Positions 1 through 8,573 of a stretch of 64,000 nt of DNA are shown piece by piece. Positions within the stretch are counted from its first letter, which is position 1; each line of letters opens with the position of its first letter. This DNA comes from Streptomyces sp. CB00455 (GTDB taxonomy: Bacteria; Actinomycetota; Actinomycetes; Streptomycetales; Streptomycetaceae). The stretch covers positions 58,525 through 122,524 of the forward strand of contig NZ_LIVQ01000013.1 in NCBI RefSeq assembly GCF_001905445.1, written 5' to 3'. The notes beneath the pieces were generated by a model, which saw only the letters and a program-made list of their open reading frames with translations, was not told the origin of the DNA and searched no databases. The position numbers were made by a program, and so were the translations under genes.

Positions 1-644
1 CACACCGGCTCGCCCGGCACGTTGCGGTGGATCAGCGCCTTCGGCAGCCGCTCCGCCAGGTCCGAGGGGCGATCCAGGGAGCCCAGCCGGGTCGCGAAGG
101 TCACCGTGCGCGGCCCCTCCGGCCCCAGGGCCACCCACACGTGCCGCCGCCCGATCTCGTCGCAGGTCCCCTCCACCAGCAGCCCGTCCGGAGCCAGCCG
201 CCCGCGGAGCCGTGCCCACACCGACGCGACCTGTTCCTCGTCGTACTGGCGCAGTACGTTCGCCGCGCGGATCAGCGCGGGCCGCTCCCCGCCGCCCGGC
301 CCGTCCAGCGGAACCTCGAAACCGCCGTGCCGAAAGCTCAGCCCCTCCCGCTCGTACGGCTTGGCGCCCGCGACCCGGTCCGGCTCGATCTCGATGCCGA
401 CCACCCGCACCCGCGGAGCCGCCTCGCGCAGCCGCGCCAGCAGCTCCACCGCCGTCCAGGGCGCGGCCCCGTAGCCGAGGTCCACCGCGACCGGGTCACC
501 GGCGCGGCGCAGCGCCGCGCCGTGTGTGGCCGCGATCCAGCGGTCCATCCGGCGCAACCGGTTCGGGTTGGTCGTCCCGCGCGTCACCGAGCCCACGGGA
601 CGGCCGGGGGCGCGGCGCGGGGGCGGGGTGGTGCGGGAGGCCAT
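1..644 (-). CDS. Class I SAM-dependent methyltransferase, C-terminus cut by window edge
   Basis: The reading frame starts at ATG 644 and runs off the left edge, so about 214 residues are visible and the C-terminus is missing. A Pro/Arg-rich start is followed by a Rossmann motif I (VDLGYGAAPWTAVEL, about residues 49-63) and an acidic motif II loop (VVGIEIEPDRV), the usual SAM-binding signature. Later segments (ALIRAANVLRQYDEEQV, LAPDGLLVEGTCDEIGRR) fit the same fold. The substrate cannot be told. It is divergent from mshA, separated by 271 bp that hold a small GCCGGAT/ATCCGGC hairpin at 671-688. The fold is well supported; function beyond methyl transfer is unknown. Confidence 0.85.
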   Translation of the reverse strand, partial: MASRTTPPPRRAPGRPVGSVTRGTTNPNRLRRMDRWIAATHGAALRRAGDPVAVDLGYGAAPWTAVELLARLREAAPRVRVVGIEIEPDRVAGAKPYEREGLSFRHGGFEVPLDGPGGGERPALIRAANVLRQYDEEQVASVWARLRGRLAPDGLLVEGTCDEIGRRHVWVALGPEGPRTVTFATRLGSLDRPSDLAERLPKALIHRNVPGEPV

Positions 645-915
645 GGGCCGAGGGTAAGCGCAGCGGACCCGCCGGATAAAAATCCGGCAAACGGCGAGGA
701 AGTCCCGTCGCCCCGGAATGCGGGGGACGGCCGTTCGGGTTGCACTCCTTGCAGGGCGCCGACCGCGCTCCTGTCGTCATGCCCGCCGTGGCGGTCGTGG
801 CGGTCGTCACCGCGACGTCCGCCGCAGCCGTCGTGCGGCACGGCGTGCGGTCCCCGTCGCGGGCCCGCCCGTCCGTGTTGCCCGAGCCGTCGTCCGAGCG
901 AGAGGAACTGCTCCC

Positions 916-2298
916 TTGAGCCAGTACGTGTCCCGCCTCGGCGGCAGTCTCGGCGGCCGCCTCGCCGCCGCCCGCGCCACCCGCCACGAACCGCCGCGGC
1001 TGCGCCTCCCGGCCGTGGGCCACCACCGCAAGCCCCGCCGCGTGGCCATGCTCAGCGTGCACACCTCACCGCTGCACCAGCCGGGCACCGGCGACGCGGG
1101 CGGCATGAACGTCTACATCGTCGAGCTCGCCAAGCGCCTCGCCGCGATCAACATCGAGGTCGAGATCTTCACCCGGGCCACCACCGGCGGGCTGCCGCCC
1201 GTGGTCGAGCTGGCCCCCGGGGTCCTCGTACGGCACGTGGACGCCGGTCCGTACGAGGGTCTCGCCAAGGAGGAGCTGCCGGCCCAGCTGTGCGCCTTCA
1301 CCCACGGCGTGATGCAGGCATGGGCCGGGCACCGACCCGGCTACTACGACCTCGTGCACTCCCACTACTGGCTCTCCGGCCACGTCGGCTGGCTGGCCGC
1401 CGAGCGCTGGGGCGTCCCGCTCGTCCACGCCATGCACACCATGGCCAAGGTCAAGAACGCCGCCCTGGCCGAGGGCGACACCCCCGAGCCGGCCGCCCGC
1501 GTGATCGGGGAGACCCAGATCGTGGCCGCCGCCGACCGGCTCATCGCCAACACCGCCGAGGAGGCCGACGAGCTCGTCCGGCACTACGGGGCGGACCCCG
1601 GCAAGGTGGCCGTCGTCCATCCCGGCGTGAACCTCGACCGCTTCACCGCGGGCGACGGCCGGGCCGCCGCCCGCGCCCGCCTGGGCCTGCCGCAGGACGC
1701 CGTCATCCCGCTCTTCGCCGGGCGGATCCAGCCCCTGAAGGCCCCGGACATCCTGCTGCGCGCCGTCGCCGAGATGGTCGACCGGGATCCCTCGCTGCGC
1801 CGGCGCCTCTTCGTCCCCGTCGTCGGCGGCCCCAGCGGCAGCGGCCTCGCCAAGCCGGAGGGCCTGCAGAAGCTCGCCGCCAGGCTCGGCATCACCGAAC
1901 TCGTGCACTTCCACCCGCCGGTCGGCCAGGACCTGCTGGCCGACTGGTTCCGCGCCGCCTCCGTGCTGGTCATGCCTTCGTACAACGAATCCTTCGGCCT
2001 CGTCGCGATAGAGGCCCAGGCCACCGGCACGCCGGTGCTCGCCGCCGCGGTCGGCGGGCTGCCCGTCGCCGTCGACGACGGGGTGACGGGCATCCTCGTA
2101 CCCGGTCACGACCCCGTGGACTACGCGCGCGAGCTGCGCCGCTTCGTGGACGAACCGGGACTCGCGGACCGGATGGGAGCCGAGGCCGCGCGGCACGCGC
2201 AGTTCTTCGGCTGGGACACCGCCGCGAGCGGCACGGCGGACGTGTACACGGGCGCCATGCATGATCATCGCCGTCGCGTACGCTCCCACCATGGCTGA
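916..2298 (+). CDS. mshA: D-inositol-3-phosphate glycosyltransferase (mycothiol step 1)
   Basis: MshA transfers GlcNAc from UDP-GlcNAc to 1L-inositol-1-phosphate, the first step of mycothiol synthesis, in the cytosol. The product is 460 residues, a normal length. It has the GT4 N-terminal substrate loop GTGDAGGMNVY (about residues 57-67), an HSHYWLSG segment, and the C-terminal E-x7-E nucleotide-sugar motif in YNESFGLVAIEAQ (about 355-367). I chose TTG 916 because AGAGAGGAAC lies just upstream and the protein then begins SQYVSRLGG, as I remember for this family; an in-frame start at 718 would add unrelated Arg-rich sequence. The stop overlaps the next gene by 8 bp, suggesting coupling to the YbjN-domain gene. 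Confidence 0.93.
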   Translation: MSQYVSRLGGSLGGRLAAARATRHEPPRLRLPAVGHHRKPRRVAMLSVHTSPLHQPGTGDAGGMNVYIVELAKRLAAINIEVEIFTRATTGGLPPVVELAPGVLVRHVDAGPYEGLAKEELPAQLCAFTHGVMQAWAGHRPGYYDLVHSHYWLSGHVGWLAAERWGVPLVHAMHTMAKVKNAALAEGDTPEPAARVIGETQIVAAADRLIANTAEEADELVRHYGADPGKVAVVHPGVNLDRFTAGDGRAAARARLGLPQDAVIPLFAGRIQPLKAPDILLRAVAEMVDRDPSLRRRLFVPVVGGPSGSGLAKPEGLQKLAARLGITELVHFHPPVGQDLLADWFRAASVLVMPSYNESFGLVAIEAQATGTPVLAAAVGGLPVAVDDGVTGILVPGHDPVDYARELRRFVDEPGLADRMGAEAARHAQFFGWDTAASGTADVYTGAMHDHRRRVRSHHG

Positions 2299-2776
2299 CA
2301 CCGCAGCGATCATCGAGAGCACGCTGACCGACGCAGGGCTTTCGTGGGAGAGCCCCGACGAGGGCTCGTACGTCGTCCAGCTCCCCGGTACCCGCAAGCT
2401 CAGCACCACCTGCTCGCTCCGCCTCGGCCGGCACTCGCTGTCGGTCAACGCCTTCGTGATCCGCCACCCCGACGAGAACGAGGCCGCCGTCCACCGCTGG
2501 CTGCTGGAGCGCAACCTCAAGCTGTACGGGCTGGGTTACGCGGTCGACGGCCTCGGCGACATCTACCTGACGGGCCGACTCCCGCTGGCCGTGGTCACCC
2601 CGCAGGAGCTGGACCGGCTGCTCGGCACGGTCCTGGAGGCCGCGGACGGCGCCTTCAACACCCTGCTGGAGCTGGGCTTCGCGAGCGCGATCCGGCGCGA
2701 GTACGCGTGGCGCGTCTCCCGCGGCGAACCGACCGCCAACCTCGATGCGTTCAAGCACCTGACGCAGCCGTCCTGA
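2291..2776 (+). CDS. YbjN-domain protein
   Basis: This 161-residue protein matches the YbjN / type III secretion chaperone-like fold: an N-terminal amphipathic helix (TAAIIESTLTDAGLSWE), a beta-rich middle with the conserved LPGTRKLSTTCSLRLG stretch, and a helical C-terminal half. It has no catalytic motif, signal peptide or membrane segment. YbjN proteins are poorly understood and may act as regulators or chaperones. ATG 2291 overlaps the end of mshA by 8 bp, which fits translational coupling; an upstream in-frame ATG at 2261 would add ten residues. The mshA-ybjN pairing is, as I remember, conserved in Streptomyces. Confidence 0.85.
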   Translation: MADTAAIIESTLTDAGLSWESPDEGSYVVQLPGTRKLSTTCSLRLGRHSLSVNAFVIRHPDENEAAVHRWLLERNLKLYGLGYAVDGLGDIYLTGRLPLAVVTPQELDRLLGTVLEAADGAFNTLLELGFASAIRREYAWRVSRGEPTANLDAFKHLTQPS

Positions 2777-2830
2777 GGGGCGGGGGCGGCACGGGCGGGG
2801 GGCCGCCGCGGGCCGGGGCCGGCGGACCGC

Positions 2831-4321
2831 TCAGGCGGTCTGCGCGGCCGGATCGGCGAGCGGCTCCAGCCCGGCCGCTACGGTCACCTCGGCCACTGCG
2901 GTCACTGCGGTCACGTCGGCCACTGCGGTCACCTCGGCCCCTACGGTCACCTCTGCCAACGCGGGCACGGCAGTCACAGCCGTAGCCGCCGCCGCGGCAG
3001 TAACGGCGACCGCGGCCGGGGCGGGCGCCTCGCAGGCCCCGTCCGTGTCCCTCGCGCCTGCGCCTGCGCCCGCGCTCTGCGCCGCGCTCCCGCCCGCTGC
3101 CTTCCCGGCGGGCTGCCCGTCGCCCAGGTTCCGCATCAGCAGCCAGTAACCGACTCCCGCGGCCGTGCCCAGGAGCGCCGTGGTCCCCCACAACCATCCG
3201 GCGCCGAAGCGGTCGATGACCCCGCCCGCGAGCAGCGGTGCGACCAGCGAGGCCACCGCCCACGACAGCGTGTACATGCCCTGGTAGCGGCCGCGTCCGT
3301 GCAGCGGGGAGAGCCGCGCGACCAGGCCCATCTGGGTCGGCGAGTTGATGATCTCGGCCAGCGTCCAGACGCAGACGGTCAGCGTGAGGACCCCGAGCGA
3401 GCCGCCGAAGAACGTGAGCCCGAAGCCGTAGCCCGCCAGCAGCGCCGAGGCGACCAGCAGCTTCTGGGGGTCGCGGTGCTCGATGAAGCGGGTGACCGGG
3501 ATCTGCAGCAGCACGATCAGGACGCCGTTCGCGGCGATGACCAGGCCGTAGTCACCGGTGGAGAAGCCCGCGGCGCCCATCGCGAGCGGCAGTCCGAAGG
3601 ACCCCTGCATGAAGATCAGTGAGATCAGGAACGACAGCCCGACGACGCCCATGAAACGTCCGTCGCGCACCACCGTGCCCAGCCCGACCTCCGCCTCCGC
3701 GGCCACCGAGGCCGCGTCGCCCTTCGCGGGGCGGGACTCGGGCAGCTTGACGTACACGAGCACCGCGCAGACCAGCGTGAGGGCGGCCTCCCCGAGGAAG
3801 CCGGCCAGATAGCTGTACTCGGCGACGAAGCCGGCGACGGTCGCGGAGACGGCGAAGCCGAGGTTGATGGCCCAGTAGTTGAGCGCGAAGGCCCGGACCC
3901 GGTCCTCGGGACGGACGATGTCGGCCATCATCGCCTGCACGGCGGGCCGCGAGGCGTTGGAGGTCATGCCGACCAGCAGGGCCACGGCGGCGATCGCGGC
4001 CGGGTGCTCCATGAAGCCCAGCAGCGCCACCGAGAGGGCGGTCGAGGCCTGGGCCGCCATCAGGGTGGGCCGCCGCCCCAGCCGGTCGGTCATCACGCCC
4101 GCGACGAGGGAGGAGATCACGCCGCCCAGTCCGTGGAGGGCCACCACGAGTCCCGCGAAGGAGGCGGAGTAGCCCCGGTCCACGGTCAGGTACAGGGTCA
4201 TGAAGGTGGCGACGAACGCCCCGAGCCGGTTCACCAGGGTGCTCGTCCACAGCCACCAGAACGCGCGCGGCAGACCCGACACGCTCTCCCGGGCGGCCCG
4301 TCTCAGACTGGCAACGGACAT
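2831..4321 (-). CDS. MFS transporter with Val/Thr/Ala-repeat tail
   Basis: A 496-residue major facilitator superfamily protein with about 12 hydrophobic segments. The loop between TM2 and TM3 carries the MFS motif A (GVMTDRLGRRPTLM), typical of drug/proton antiporters (DHA1 type). Substrate unknown. ATG 4321 is preceded by GGGGGATTCC; an upstream ATG at 4399 would add an unlikely leader. The last ~75 residues are unusual: an Ala/Gly-rich linker, then a low-complexity tail built from EVTA/DVTA/VTAV units encoded by short DNA repeats at about 2879-2985. This tail lies after the last membrane segment and so is probably cytosolic. The gene is convergent with the YbjN gene. Confidence 0.88.
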   Translation of the reverse strand: MSVASLRRAARESVSGLPRAFWWLWTSTLVNRLGAFVATFMTLYLTVDRGYSASFAGLVVALHGLGGVISSLVAGVMTDRLGRRPTLMAAQASTALSVALLGFMEHPAAIAAVALLVGMTSNASRPAVQAMMADIVRPEDRVRAFALNYWAINLGFAVSATVAGFVAEYSYLAGFLGEAALTLVCAVLVYVKLPESRPAKGDAASVAAEAEVGLGTVVRDGRFMGVVGLSFLISLIFMQGSFGLPLAMGAAGFSTGDYGLVIAANGVLIVLLQIPVTRFIEHRDPQKLLVASALLAGYGFGLTFFGGSLGVLTLTVCVWTLAEIINSPTQMGLVARLSPLHGRGRYQGMYTLSWAVASLVAPLLAGGVIDRFGAGWLWGTTALLGTAAGVGYWLLMRNLGDGQPAGKAAGGSAAQSAGAGAGARDTDGACEAPAPAAVAVTAAAAATAVTAVPALAEVTVGAEVTAVADVTAVTAVAEVTVAAGLEPLADPAAQTA

Positions 4322-4473
4322 AAGGAATCCCCCCGGCGATGTAAGCGTCTCTCCTGCATCCCGCACATTACGAGGGGTCGCCTTGCCGACGCCACCCAAT
4401 TGACGGCGGACGTCAATCGGCGGCCGTGGACACCGCGCGCGAGCGCCCCGGCCCGTCCATTAGGCTCGTACGC

Positions 4474-5232
4474 ATGGCCGACGCACCGTACAAGCTGATC
4501 CTCCTCCGCCACGGCGAGAGCGAGTGGAACGCGAAGAACCTGTTCACCGGCTGGGTGGACGTCAATCTCAACGAGAAGGGCGAGAAGGAGGCGGTCCGCG
4601 GCGGTGAGCTGCTCAAGGACGCCGGCCTGCTCCCCGACGTCGTGCACACCTCGCTCCAGAAGCGCGCGATCCGCACCGCGCAGCTGGCGCTCGAGGCCGC
4701 CGACCGGCACTGGATCCCGGTCCACCGCTCCTGGCGCCTGAACGAGCGCCACTACGGCGCCCTCCAGGGCAAGGACAAGGCCCAGACCCTCGCCGAGTTC
4801 GGCGAGGAGCAGTTCATGCTGTGGCGCCGCTCGTACGACACCCCGCCGCCGGCCCTTGAGGACGGCACCGAGTTCTCGCAGTCCGGCGACCCGCGCTACG
4901 CGACGATCCCGCCGGAGCTGCGCCCCCGGACGGAGTGCCTCAAGGACGTCGTCGTCCGCATGCTGCCGTACTGGTACGACGGCATCGTCCCGGACCTGCT
5001 GACCGGCCGCACCGTCCTGGTTGCCGCGCACGGCAACTCCCTGCGCGCCCTGGTCAAGCACCTGGACGGCATCTCCGACGCCGACATCGCGGGCCTGAAC
5101 ATCCCGACCGGCATCCCGCTCGCCTACGAACTGGACGCCGACTTCAAGCCCCTCAAGCCGGGCGGCACCTACCTCGACCCGGCCGCGGCCGCGGCCGCCA
5201 TCGAGGCCGTCAAGAACCAGGGCAAGAAGTAG
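4474..5232 (+). CDS. gpmA: 2,3-bisphosphoglycerate-dependent phosphoglycerate mutase
   Basis: Catalyses 3-phosphoglycerate to 2-phosphoglycerate interconversion in glycolysis. The 252-residue product has the phosphohistidine motif LLRHGESEWN near the N-terminus, the FTGWVDVNLNEKG segment, the RRSYDTPPP loop, and the second catalytic His region (VLVAAHGNSLRALVKHLDG). These are diagnostic of the cofactor-dependent GpmA family. ATG 4474 gives the canonical N-terminus; the frame stays open to 4426 but the added residues are not family-like. It is divergent from the MFS gene and followed by a strong hairpin at 5278-5314. Confidence 0.95.
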   Translation: MADAPYKLILLRHGESEWNAKNLFTGWVDVNLNEKGEKEAVRGGELLKDAGLLPDVVHTSLQKRAIRTAQLALEAADRHWIPVHRSWRLNERHYGALQGKDKAQTLAEFGEEQFMLWRRSYDTPPPALEDGTEFSQSGDPRYATIPPELRPRTECLKDVVVRMLPYWYDGIVPDLLTGRTVLVAAHGNSLRALVKHLDGISDADIAGLNIPTGIPLAYELDADFKPLKPGGTYLDPAAAAAAIEAVKNQGKK

Positions 5233-5276
5233 CGGTACCCCTGCACGCGGCCGCCGCTGCGGCGGCCGCGGGTGGT

Positions 5277-5315
5277 GAAGGGCCCCGGCCGACTGGGTGT
5301 CGGGCGGGGCCCTTC
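5277..5315 (+). terminator. Terminator after gpmA
   Basis: Ten-base perfect arms AAGGGCCCCG (5278-5287) and CGGGGCCCTT (5305-5314) enclose a 17-base loop downstream of the gpmA stop. The convergent small gene at 5337-5486 ends just beyond, so the hairpin could serve both directions. Confidence 0.75.
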
Positions 5316-5336
5316 CGGTGCGCTTGGCGGTGGGCG

Positions 5337-5486
5337 TCAGCCGCCGCACTGGCAGGGGGCGCCGGACTGGCAGCCGCAGCCGCAGCCCGAGCCGCAGCCG
5401 CAGGCCGCGAGCAGCGGGAGCCGCAGGGGTTGTGGCCGCGGCGGCTGCTCCTGCTCCGGTGTGACGGGGACGGGGGAATCGGGCAT
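5337..5486 (-). CDS. Tiny Cys-rich protein, putative metal-binding peptide
   Basis: A 49-residue product: an N-terminal Pro/Glu/Gln-rich half (MPDSPVPVTPEQEQPPR), a short hydrophobic stretch (LRLPLLAA), and a C-terminus with seven cysteines in CGCGSGCGCGCQSGAPCQC. The CGC and CQC clusters resemble a metallothionein. Translation is well supported: ATG 5486 is preceded by GAGGAGGAAC, close to the ideal ribosome binding site, at proper spacing. It lies between gpmA and phoU, in the same direction as phoU and 113 bp downstream of its stop. No export signal is evident. The metal-binding role is inferred from cysteine spacing alone; I recall similar peptides at this locus in other streptomycetes but cannot verify it. 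Confidence 0.75.
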   Translation of the reverse strand: MPDSPVPVTPEQEQPPRPQPLRLPLLAACGCGSGCGCGCQSGAPCQCGG

Positions 5487-5599
5487 GGTTCCTCCTCGCA
5501 GGCGGCGTACGGGACTTCGCACGACGGACCGCCCTTCGCCTCATTCATGCCCAGCGGTACCGGCGCGTCAACGGCGCATCGGGGCTCGCGGAGCCGTAC

Positions 5600-6277
5600 T
5601 CAGGCGCCGTCGACCTGGGTGGGGGGCTGGAGCTCGTCCGCGTGCTCACCCGTCACCAGGTAGACCACGCGCTTGGCCACCGACACCGCGTGGTCCGCGA
5701 AGCGCTCGTAATAGCGGCCCAGCAGGGTCACGTCCACGGCCGTCTCGATGCCGTGCTTCCAGCGGTCGTCCATCAGGTGCTGGAACAGCGTGCGGTGCAG
5801 CTGGTCCATCTCGTCGTCGTCCTGCTCCAGCTGGAGGGCGAGGTCGACGTCCTTGGTGATGATGACCTCGGCGGCCTTCGCCATCAGGCGCTGCGCCAGC
5901 TGTCCCATCTCCAGGATCGTGGCGTGCAGGTCCCGCGGCACCGCCGTGGCCGGGAAGCGCAGCCGGGCGAGCTTGGCGACGTGCTGGGCCAGGTCGCCGC
6001 TGCGCTCCAGGTCCGCGCTCATCCGCAGCGAGGTCACCACGATGCGCAGGTCGGTGGCGACCGGCTGCTGGCGGGCCAGCAGGGCGATGGCACGGGCCTC
6101 CAGGTCGTGCTGCAGGTCGTCGACCTTCTGGTCGGCGGCGATGACACTCTCGGCGAGCTTCAGGTCGGCGTCGAGCATGGACGTCGTGGCCCGCCCGATC
6201 GCGGAACCGACCAGCCGGGCCATCTCGACCAGACCCTCTCCGATCGAGTCCAGTTCCTCGTGGTACGCGTCACGCAT
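5600..6277 (-). CDS. phoU: Phosphate signalling regulator PhoU
   Basis: A 225-residue all-helical protein with two PhoU repeats. The N-terminus (MRDAYHEELDSIGEGLVEMARLV) and the metal-binding acidic segments around DQKVDDLQHDLE and DDDEMDQLHRTLF are characteristic. PhoU links Pst phosphate transport to the PhoR sensor and damps PhoP signalling under phosphate excess. ATG 6277 follows AGAGAGGGA. It is divergent from phoR-phoP across a 215 bp region with PHO-box-like repeats, so PhoP probably controls both directions. In Streptomyces phoU lies beside phoRP rather than beside pst, as here. Confidence 0.93.
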   Translation of the reverse strand: MRDAYHEELDSIGEGLVEMARLVGSAIGRATTSMLDADLKLAESVIAADQKVDDLQHDLEARAIALLARQQPVATDLRIVVTSLRMSADLERSGDLAQHVAKLARLRFPATAVPRDLHATILEMGQLAQRLMAKAAEVIITKDVDLALQLEQDDDEMDQLHRTLFQHLMDDRWKHGIETAVDVTLLGRYYERFADHAVSVAKRVVYLVTGEHADELQPPTQVDGA

Positions 6278-6387
6278 GTTCGGTGTCCCTCTCTTGACCA
6301 CTTGCCTTACCGCCCGTGGGCCGGGCCGGGGCGGCCTCGTGCCCCACGTTGACACGGTGGGCTCCGAACGCGTCCGACTCCGGCACC

Positions 6388-6432
6388 GCAAGTGAATCAA
6401 CACCGTCTCCAGGGTGAACTCTGGGCGACGAC
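6388..6432. promoter_or_regulatory. PHO-box-like direct repeats between phoU and phoR
   Basis: Read on the minus strand, GTTCACC (6419-6413) and ATTCACT (6397-6391) lie exactly 22 bp apart, that is two 11-bp repeat units, with weaker units CGTCGCC and AGACGGT in the same register. Streptomyces PhoP binds 11-bp direct repeats whose conserved core is GTTCACC. The location in the divergent phoU/phoRP region is where a PHO box is known in S. coelicolor. Confidence 0.65.
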
Positions 6433-6492
6433 TGTTCGAGGTGCCACCCGAACGGCTGTGGAAGTGTCGTTCTGCCTGCTTAACCTGGATGC

Positions 6493-7797
6493 ATGGACGT
6501 GAACGCGGCGGTCGCCGCAGCTGCAGCGATTGCCGGTCTTTGCACCGGTGTCATCGCCATGCTGGCGTTCCGCTGGAGCGAGCGCGACCAGGCCCGCCCC
6601 ACCCGGAGCTCCATGCGCCCCGACATCAATGCGGTGCTGCCGCCGGGGGTGGACACCGTGCTGTCGGTGCTCCGCTCCTCCGCCGTCGTACTGGACGAGG
6701 GCGACGCGGTGGTCAAGGCCAGCTCGGCCGCGTACGCCCTCGGGCTGGTCCGCGGCGGGAAGCTGGCCGTGGAGCCCATGCTGCACATGGCCCGCGACAC
6801 CCGGCGCGACGGCGAGATACGACAGGTCGAGCTGGACCTGCCGCGGCGCGGCACCGGCCGCGGCGAGGCCCTGGCCGTCTCGGCGCGCGTCGCCCCGCTC
6901 GGCTCCCGCCTCGTGCTCCTCCTCGTCGAGGACCTCACCGAGGCCCGTCGCATCGAGGCCGTGCGCCGCGACTTCGTGGCCAACGTGTCGCACGAGCTGA
7001 AGACGCCGGTCGGCGCGATCTCCTTGCTGTCCGAGGCCGTCATGGACGCCGCCGACGACCCCGAGGCCGTCAGCCGCTTCGCCGGCCGCATGCAGATCGA
7101 GTCGACCCGGCTGATCAACCTCGTACAGGAGCTCATCGACCTCTCCCGCGTCCAGAACGACGACCCGCTGGAGGACGCCGAGCCGGTCCGCGTGGACACG
7201 CTGGTCGCGGAGGCCATCGACCGCTGCCGCCACACCGCCTCCTCCAAGCAGATCATCATGGCGGCGGGCGGTACTGCCGACCTGCGCGTCTGGGGCAACC
7301 GCGGACAGCTCGCGGCCGCCCTCGGCAACCTCGTCGAGAACGCCGTCAACTACAGTCCGGCCCGCACCCGCGTCGGCATCGCCGGGCGCAGGGTGGCGGC
7401 GCCCGGGGGAGACTTGATCGAGATAGCCGTGACCGACCAGGGCATCGGCATCCCGGAAAAGGACCGCGAGCGCATCTTCGAGCGCTTCTACCGCGTCGAC
7501 CCGGCCCGCTCCCGTGCCACGGGCGGAACCGGCCTCGGCCTGGCGATCGTGAAGCACGTGGCGGCCTCGCACGGCGGGGAGGTCTCGGTGTGGAGCTCCG
7601 AGGGCCAGGGCTCCACCTTCACGCTGCGACTCCCCGAGGCCGCGGCGCACGCCACCACCGCGACCACCGCGACGGAACCGGCACCGGCACCGGCACCCTC
7701 GGCGTCACCCGACCGCACCTTGTCCCAAGCAGCACCAGCCGCAGCACCAGCCACAGCACCAGCACCAGCCATCCCTGCCCCGGAGGTCCTTCCGTGA
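6493..7797 (+). CDS. phoR: Phosphate sensor histidine kinase PhoR (SenX3-like)
   Basis: A 434-residue kinase with one clear N-terminal membrane helix (about residues 4-24), a PAS-like sensor region (about 45-150), an H-box with phospho-acceptor His167 in VSHELKTPVGAI, and a HATPase domain with N-box (LGNLVENAVNYSP), G1 (VTDQGIGIPEKD), F-box and G2 (GGTGLGLAIVKHV). The C-terminus is a Thr then Pro/Ala-rich tail of about 55 residues beyond the catalytic domain. It senses the phosphate state through PhoU/Pst and phosphorylates PhoP. Its stop overlaps the phoP start by 4 bp. Confidence 0.93.
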   Translation: MDVNAAVAAAAAIAGLCTGVIAMLAFRWSERDQARPTRSSMRPDINAVLPPGVDTVLSVLRSSAVVLDEGDAVVKASSAAYALGLVRGGKLAVEPMLHMARDTRRDGEIRQVELDLPRRGTGRGEALAVSARVAPLGSRLVLLLVEDLTEARRIEAVRRDFVANVSHELKTPVGAISLLSEAVMDAADDPEAVSRFAGRMQIESTRLINLVQELIDLSRVQNDDPLEDAEPVRVDTLVAEAIDRCRHTASSKQIIMAAGGTADLRVWGNRGQLAAALGNLVENAVNYSPARTRVGIAGRRVAAPGGDLIEIAVTDQGIGIPEKDRERIFERFYRVDPARSRATGGTGLGLAIVKHVAASHGGEVSVWSSEGQGSTFTLRLPEAAAHATTATTATEPAPAPAPSASPDRTLSQAAPAAAPATAPAPAIPAPEVLP

Positions 7798-8474
7798 CCC
7801 GAGTGCTCGTCGTCGAGGATGAGGAATCCTTCAGCGACGCCCTGTCCTACATGCTCCGCAAGGAGGGCTTCGAGGTCGCGATCGCCGCGACCGGCCCCGA
7901 CGGGCTCGACGAGTTCGAGCGCAACGGCGCCGACCTCGTTCTCCTCGACCTGATGCTCCCCGGCCTGCCCGGCACGGAGGTCTGCCGGCAGCTGCGCGGC
8001 CGCTCCAACGTCCCCGTGATCATGGTGACCGCCAAGGACAGCGAGATCGACAAGGTGGTCGGGCTGGAGATAGGAGCCGACGACTACGTCACCAAGCCCT
8101 TCTCCTCGCGGGAGCTGGTCGCCCGCATCCGCGCGGTCCTGCGCCGCCGCGGCGAGCCGGAGGAGGTCACCCCGGCGGCGCTGGAGGCGGGCCCCGTACG
8201 GATGGACGTCGACCGCCACGTGGTCACCGTCGCCGGCGGGAAGGTCGACCTCCCGCTGAAGGAGTTCGACCTGCTGGAGATGCTGCTGCGCAACGCGGGC
8301 CGGGTACTGACCCGGATGCAGCTGATCGACCGCGTCTGGGGCGCCGACTACGTCGGTGACACCAAGACCCTGGACGTCCACGTCAAGCGGCTGCGCGCCA
8401 AGATCGAACCGGACCCGGGCGCGCCGCGCTACCTGGTCACCGTGCGGGGCCTGGGCTACAAGTTCGAGCCGTAG
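7794..8474 (+). CDS. phoP: Phosphate response regulator PhoP (RegX3-like, OmpR family)
   Basis: A 226-residue OmpR/PhoB-type regulator. The receiver has acidic pocket EDE near residues 8-10, phospho-acceptor Asp52 in VLLDLMLPG, and a Lys in YVTKPFSSREL. The C-terminal winged helix carries LPLKEFDLLEMLL and VHVKRLRAKIE. It activates phosphate-scavenging genes and represses nitrogen and antibiotic genes. I chose GTG 7794, which overlaps the phoR stop and follows GGAGG; the open frame upstream is Arg-rich shadow sequence. A long hairpin follows the stop. Confidence 0.94.
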   Translation: MTRVLVVEDEESFSDALSYMLRKEGFEVAIAATGPDGLDEFERNGADLVLLDLMLPGLPGTEVCRQLRGRSNVPVIMVTAKDSEIDKVVGLEIGADDYVTKPFSSRELVARIRAVLRRRGEPEEVTPAALEAGPVRMDVDRHVVTVAGGKVDLPLKEFDLLEMLLRNAGRVLTRMQLIDRVWGADYVGDTKTLDVHVKRLRAKIEPDPGAPRYLVTVRGLGYKFEP

Positions 8475-8484
8475 GCCGGCTCCG

Positions 8485-8535
8485 CACACGGCAAGGGCCC
8501 CGGTCGCATCGGCGACCGGGGCCCTTCCCGTGTGC
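8485..8535 (+). terminator. Terminator after phoP
   Basis: Perfect 15-base arms AAGGGCCCCGGTCGC (8493-8507) and GCGACCGGGGCCCTT (8512-8526) around a 4-base loop, extended outward by CACACGG/CCGTGTG. It lies between the convergent phoP and lipoprotein genes and may act bidirectionally. Confidence 0.85.
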
Positions 8536-8573
8536 GGGCTGTGCGTGCGGCGTTGCGTACGCCGCCGCGTACC

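Noticed and set aside
718..915. Extended mshA start at 718
   Set aside because: Adds 66 Arg-rich residues with no family similarity; TTG 916 has a ribosome binding site and the expected N-terminus.
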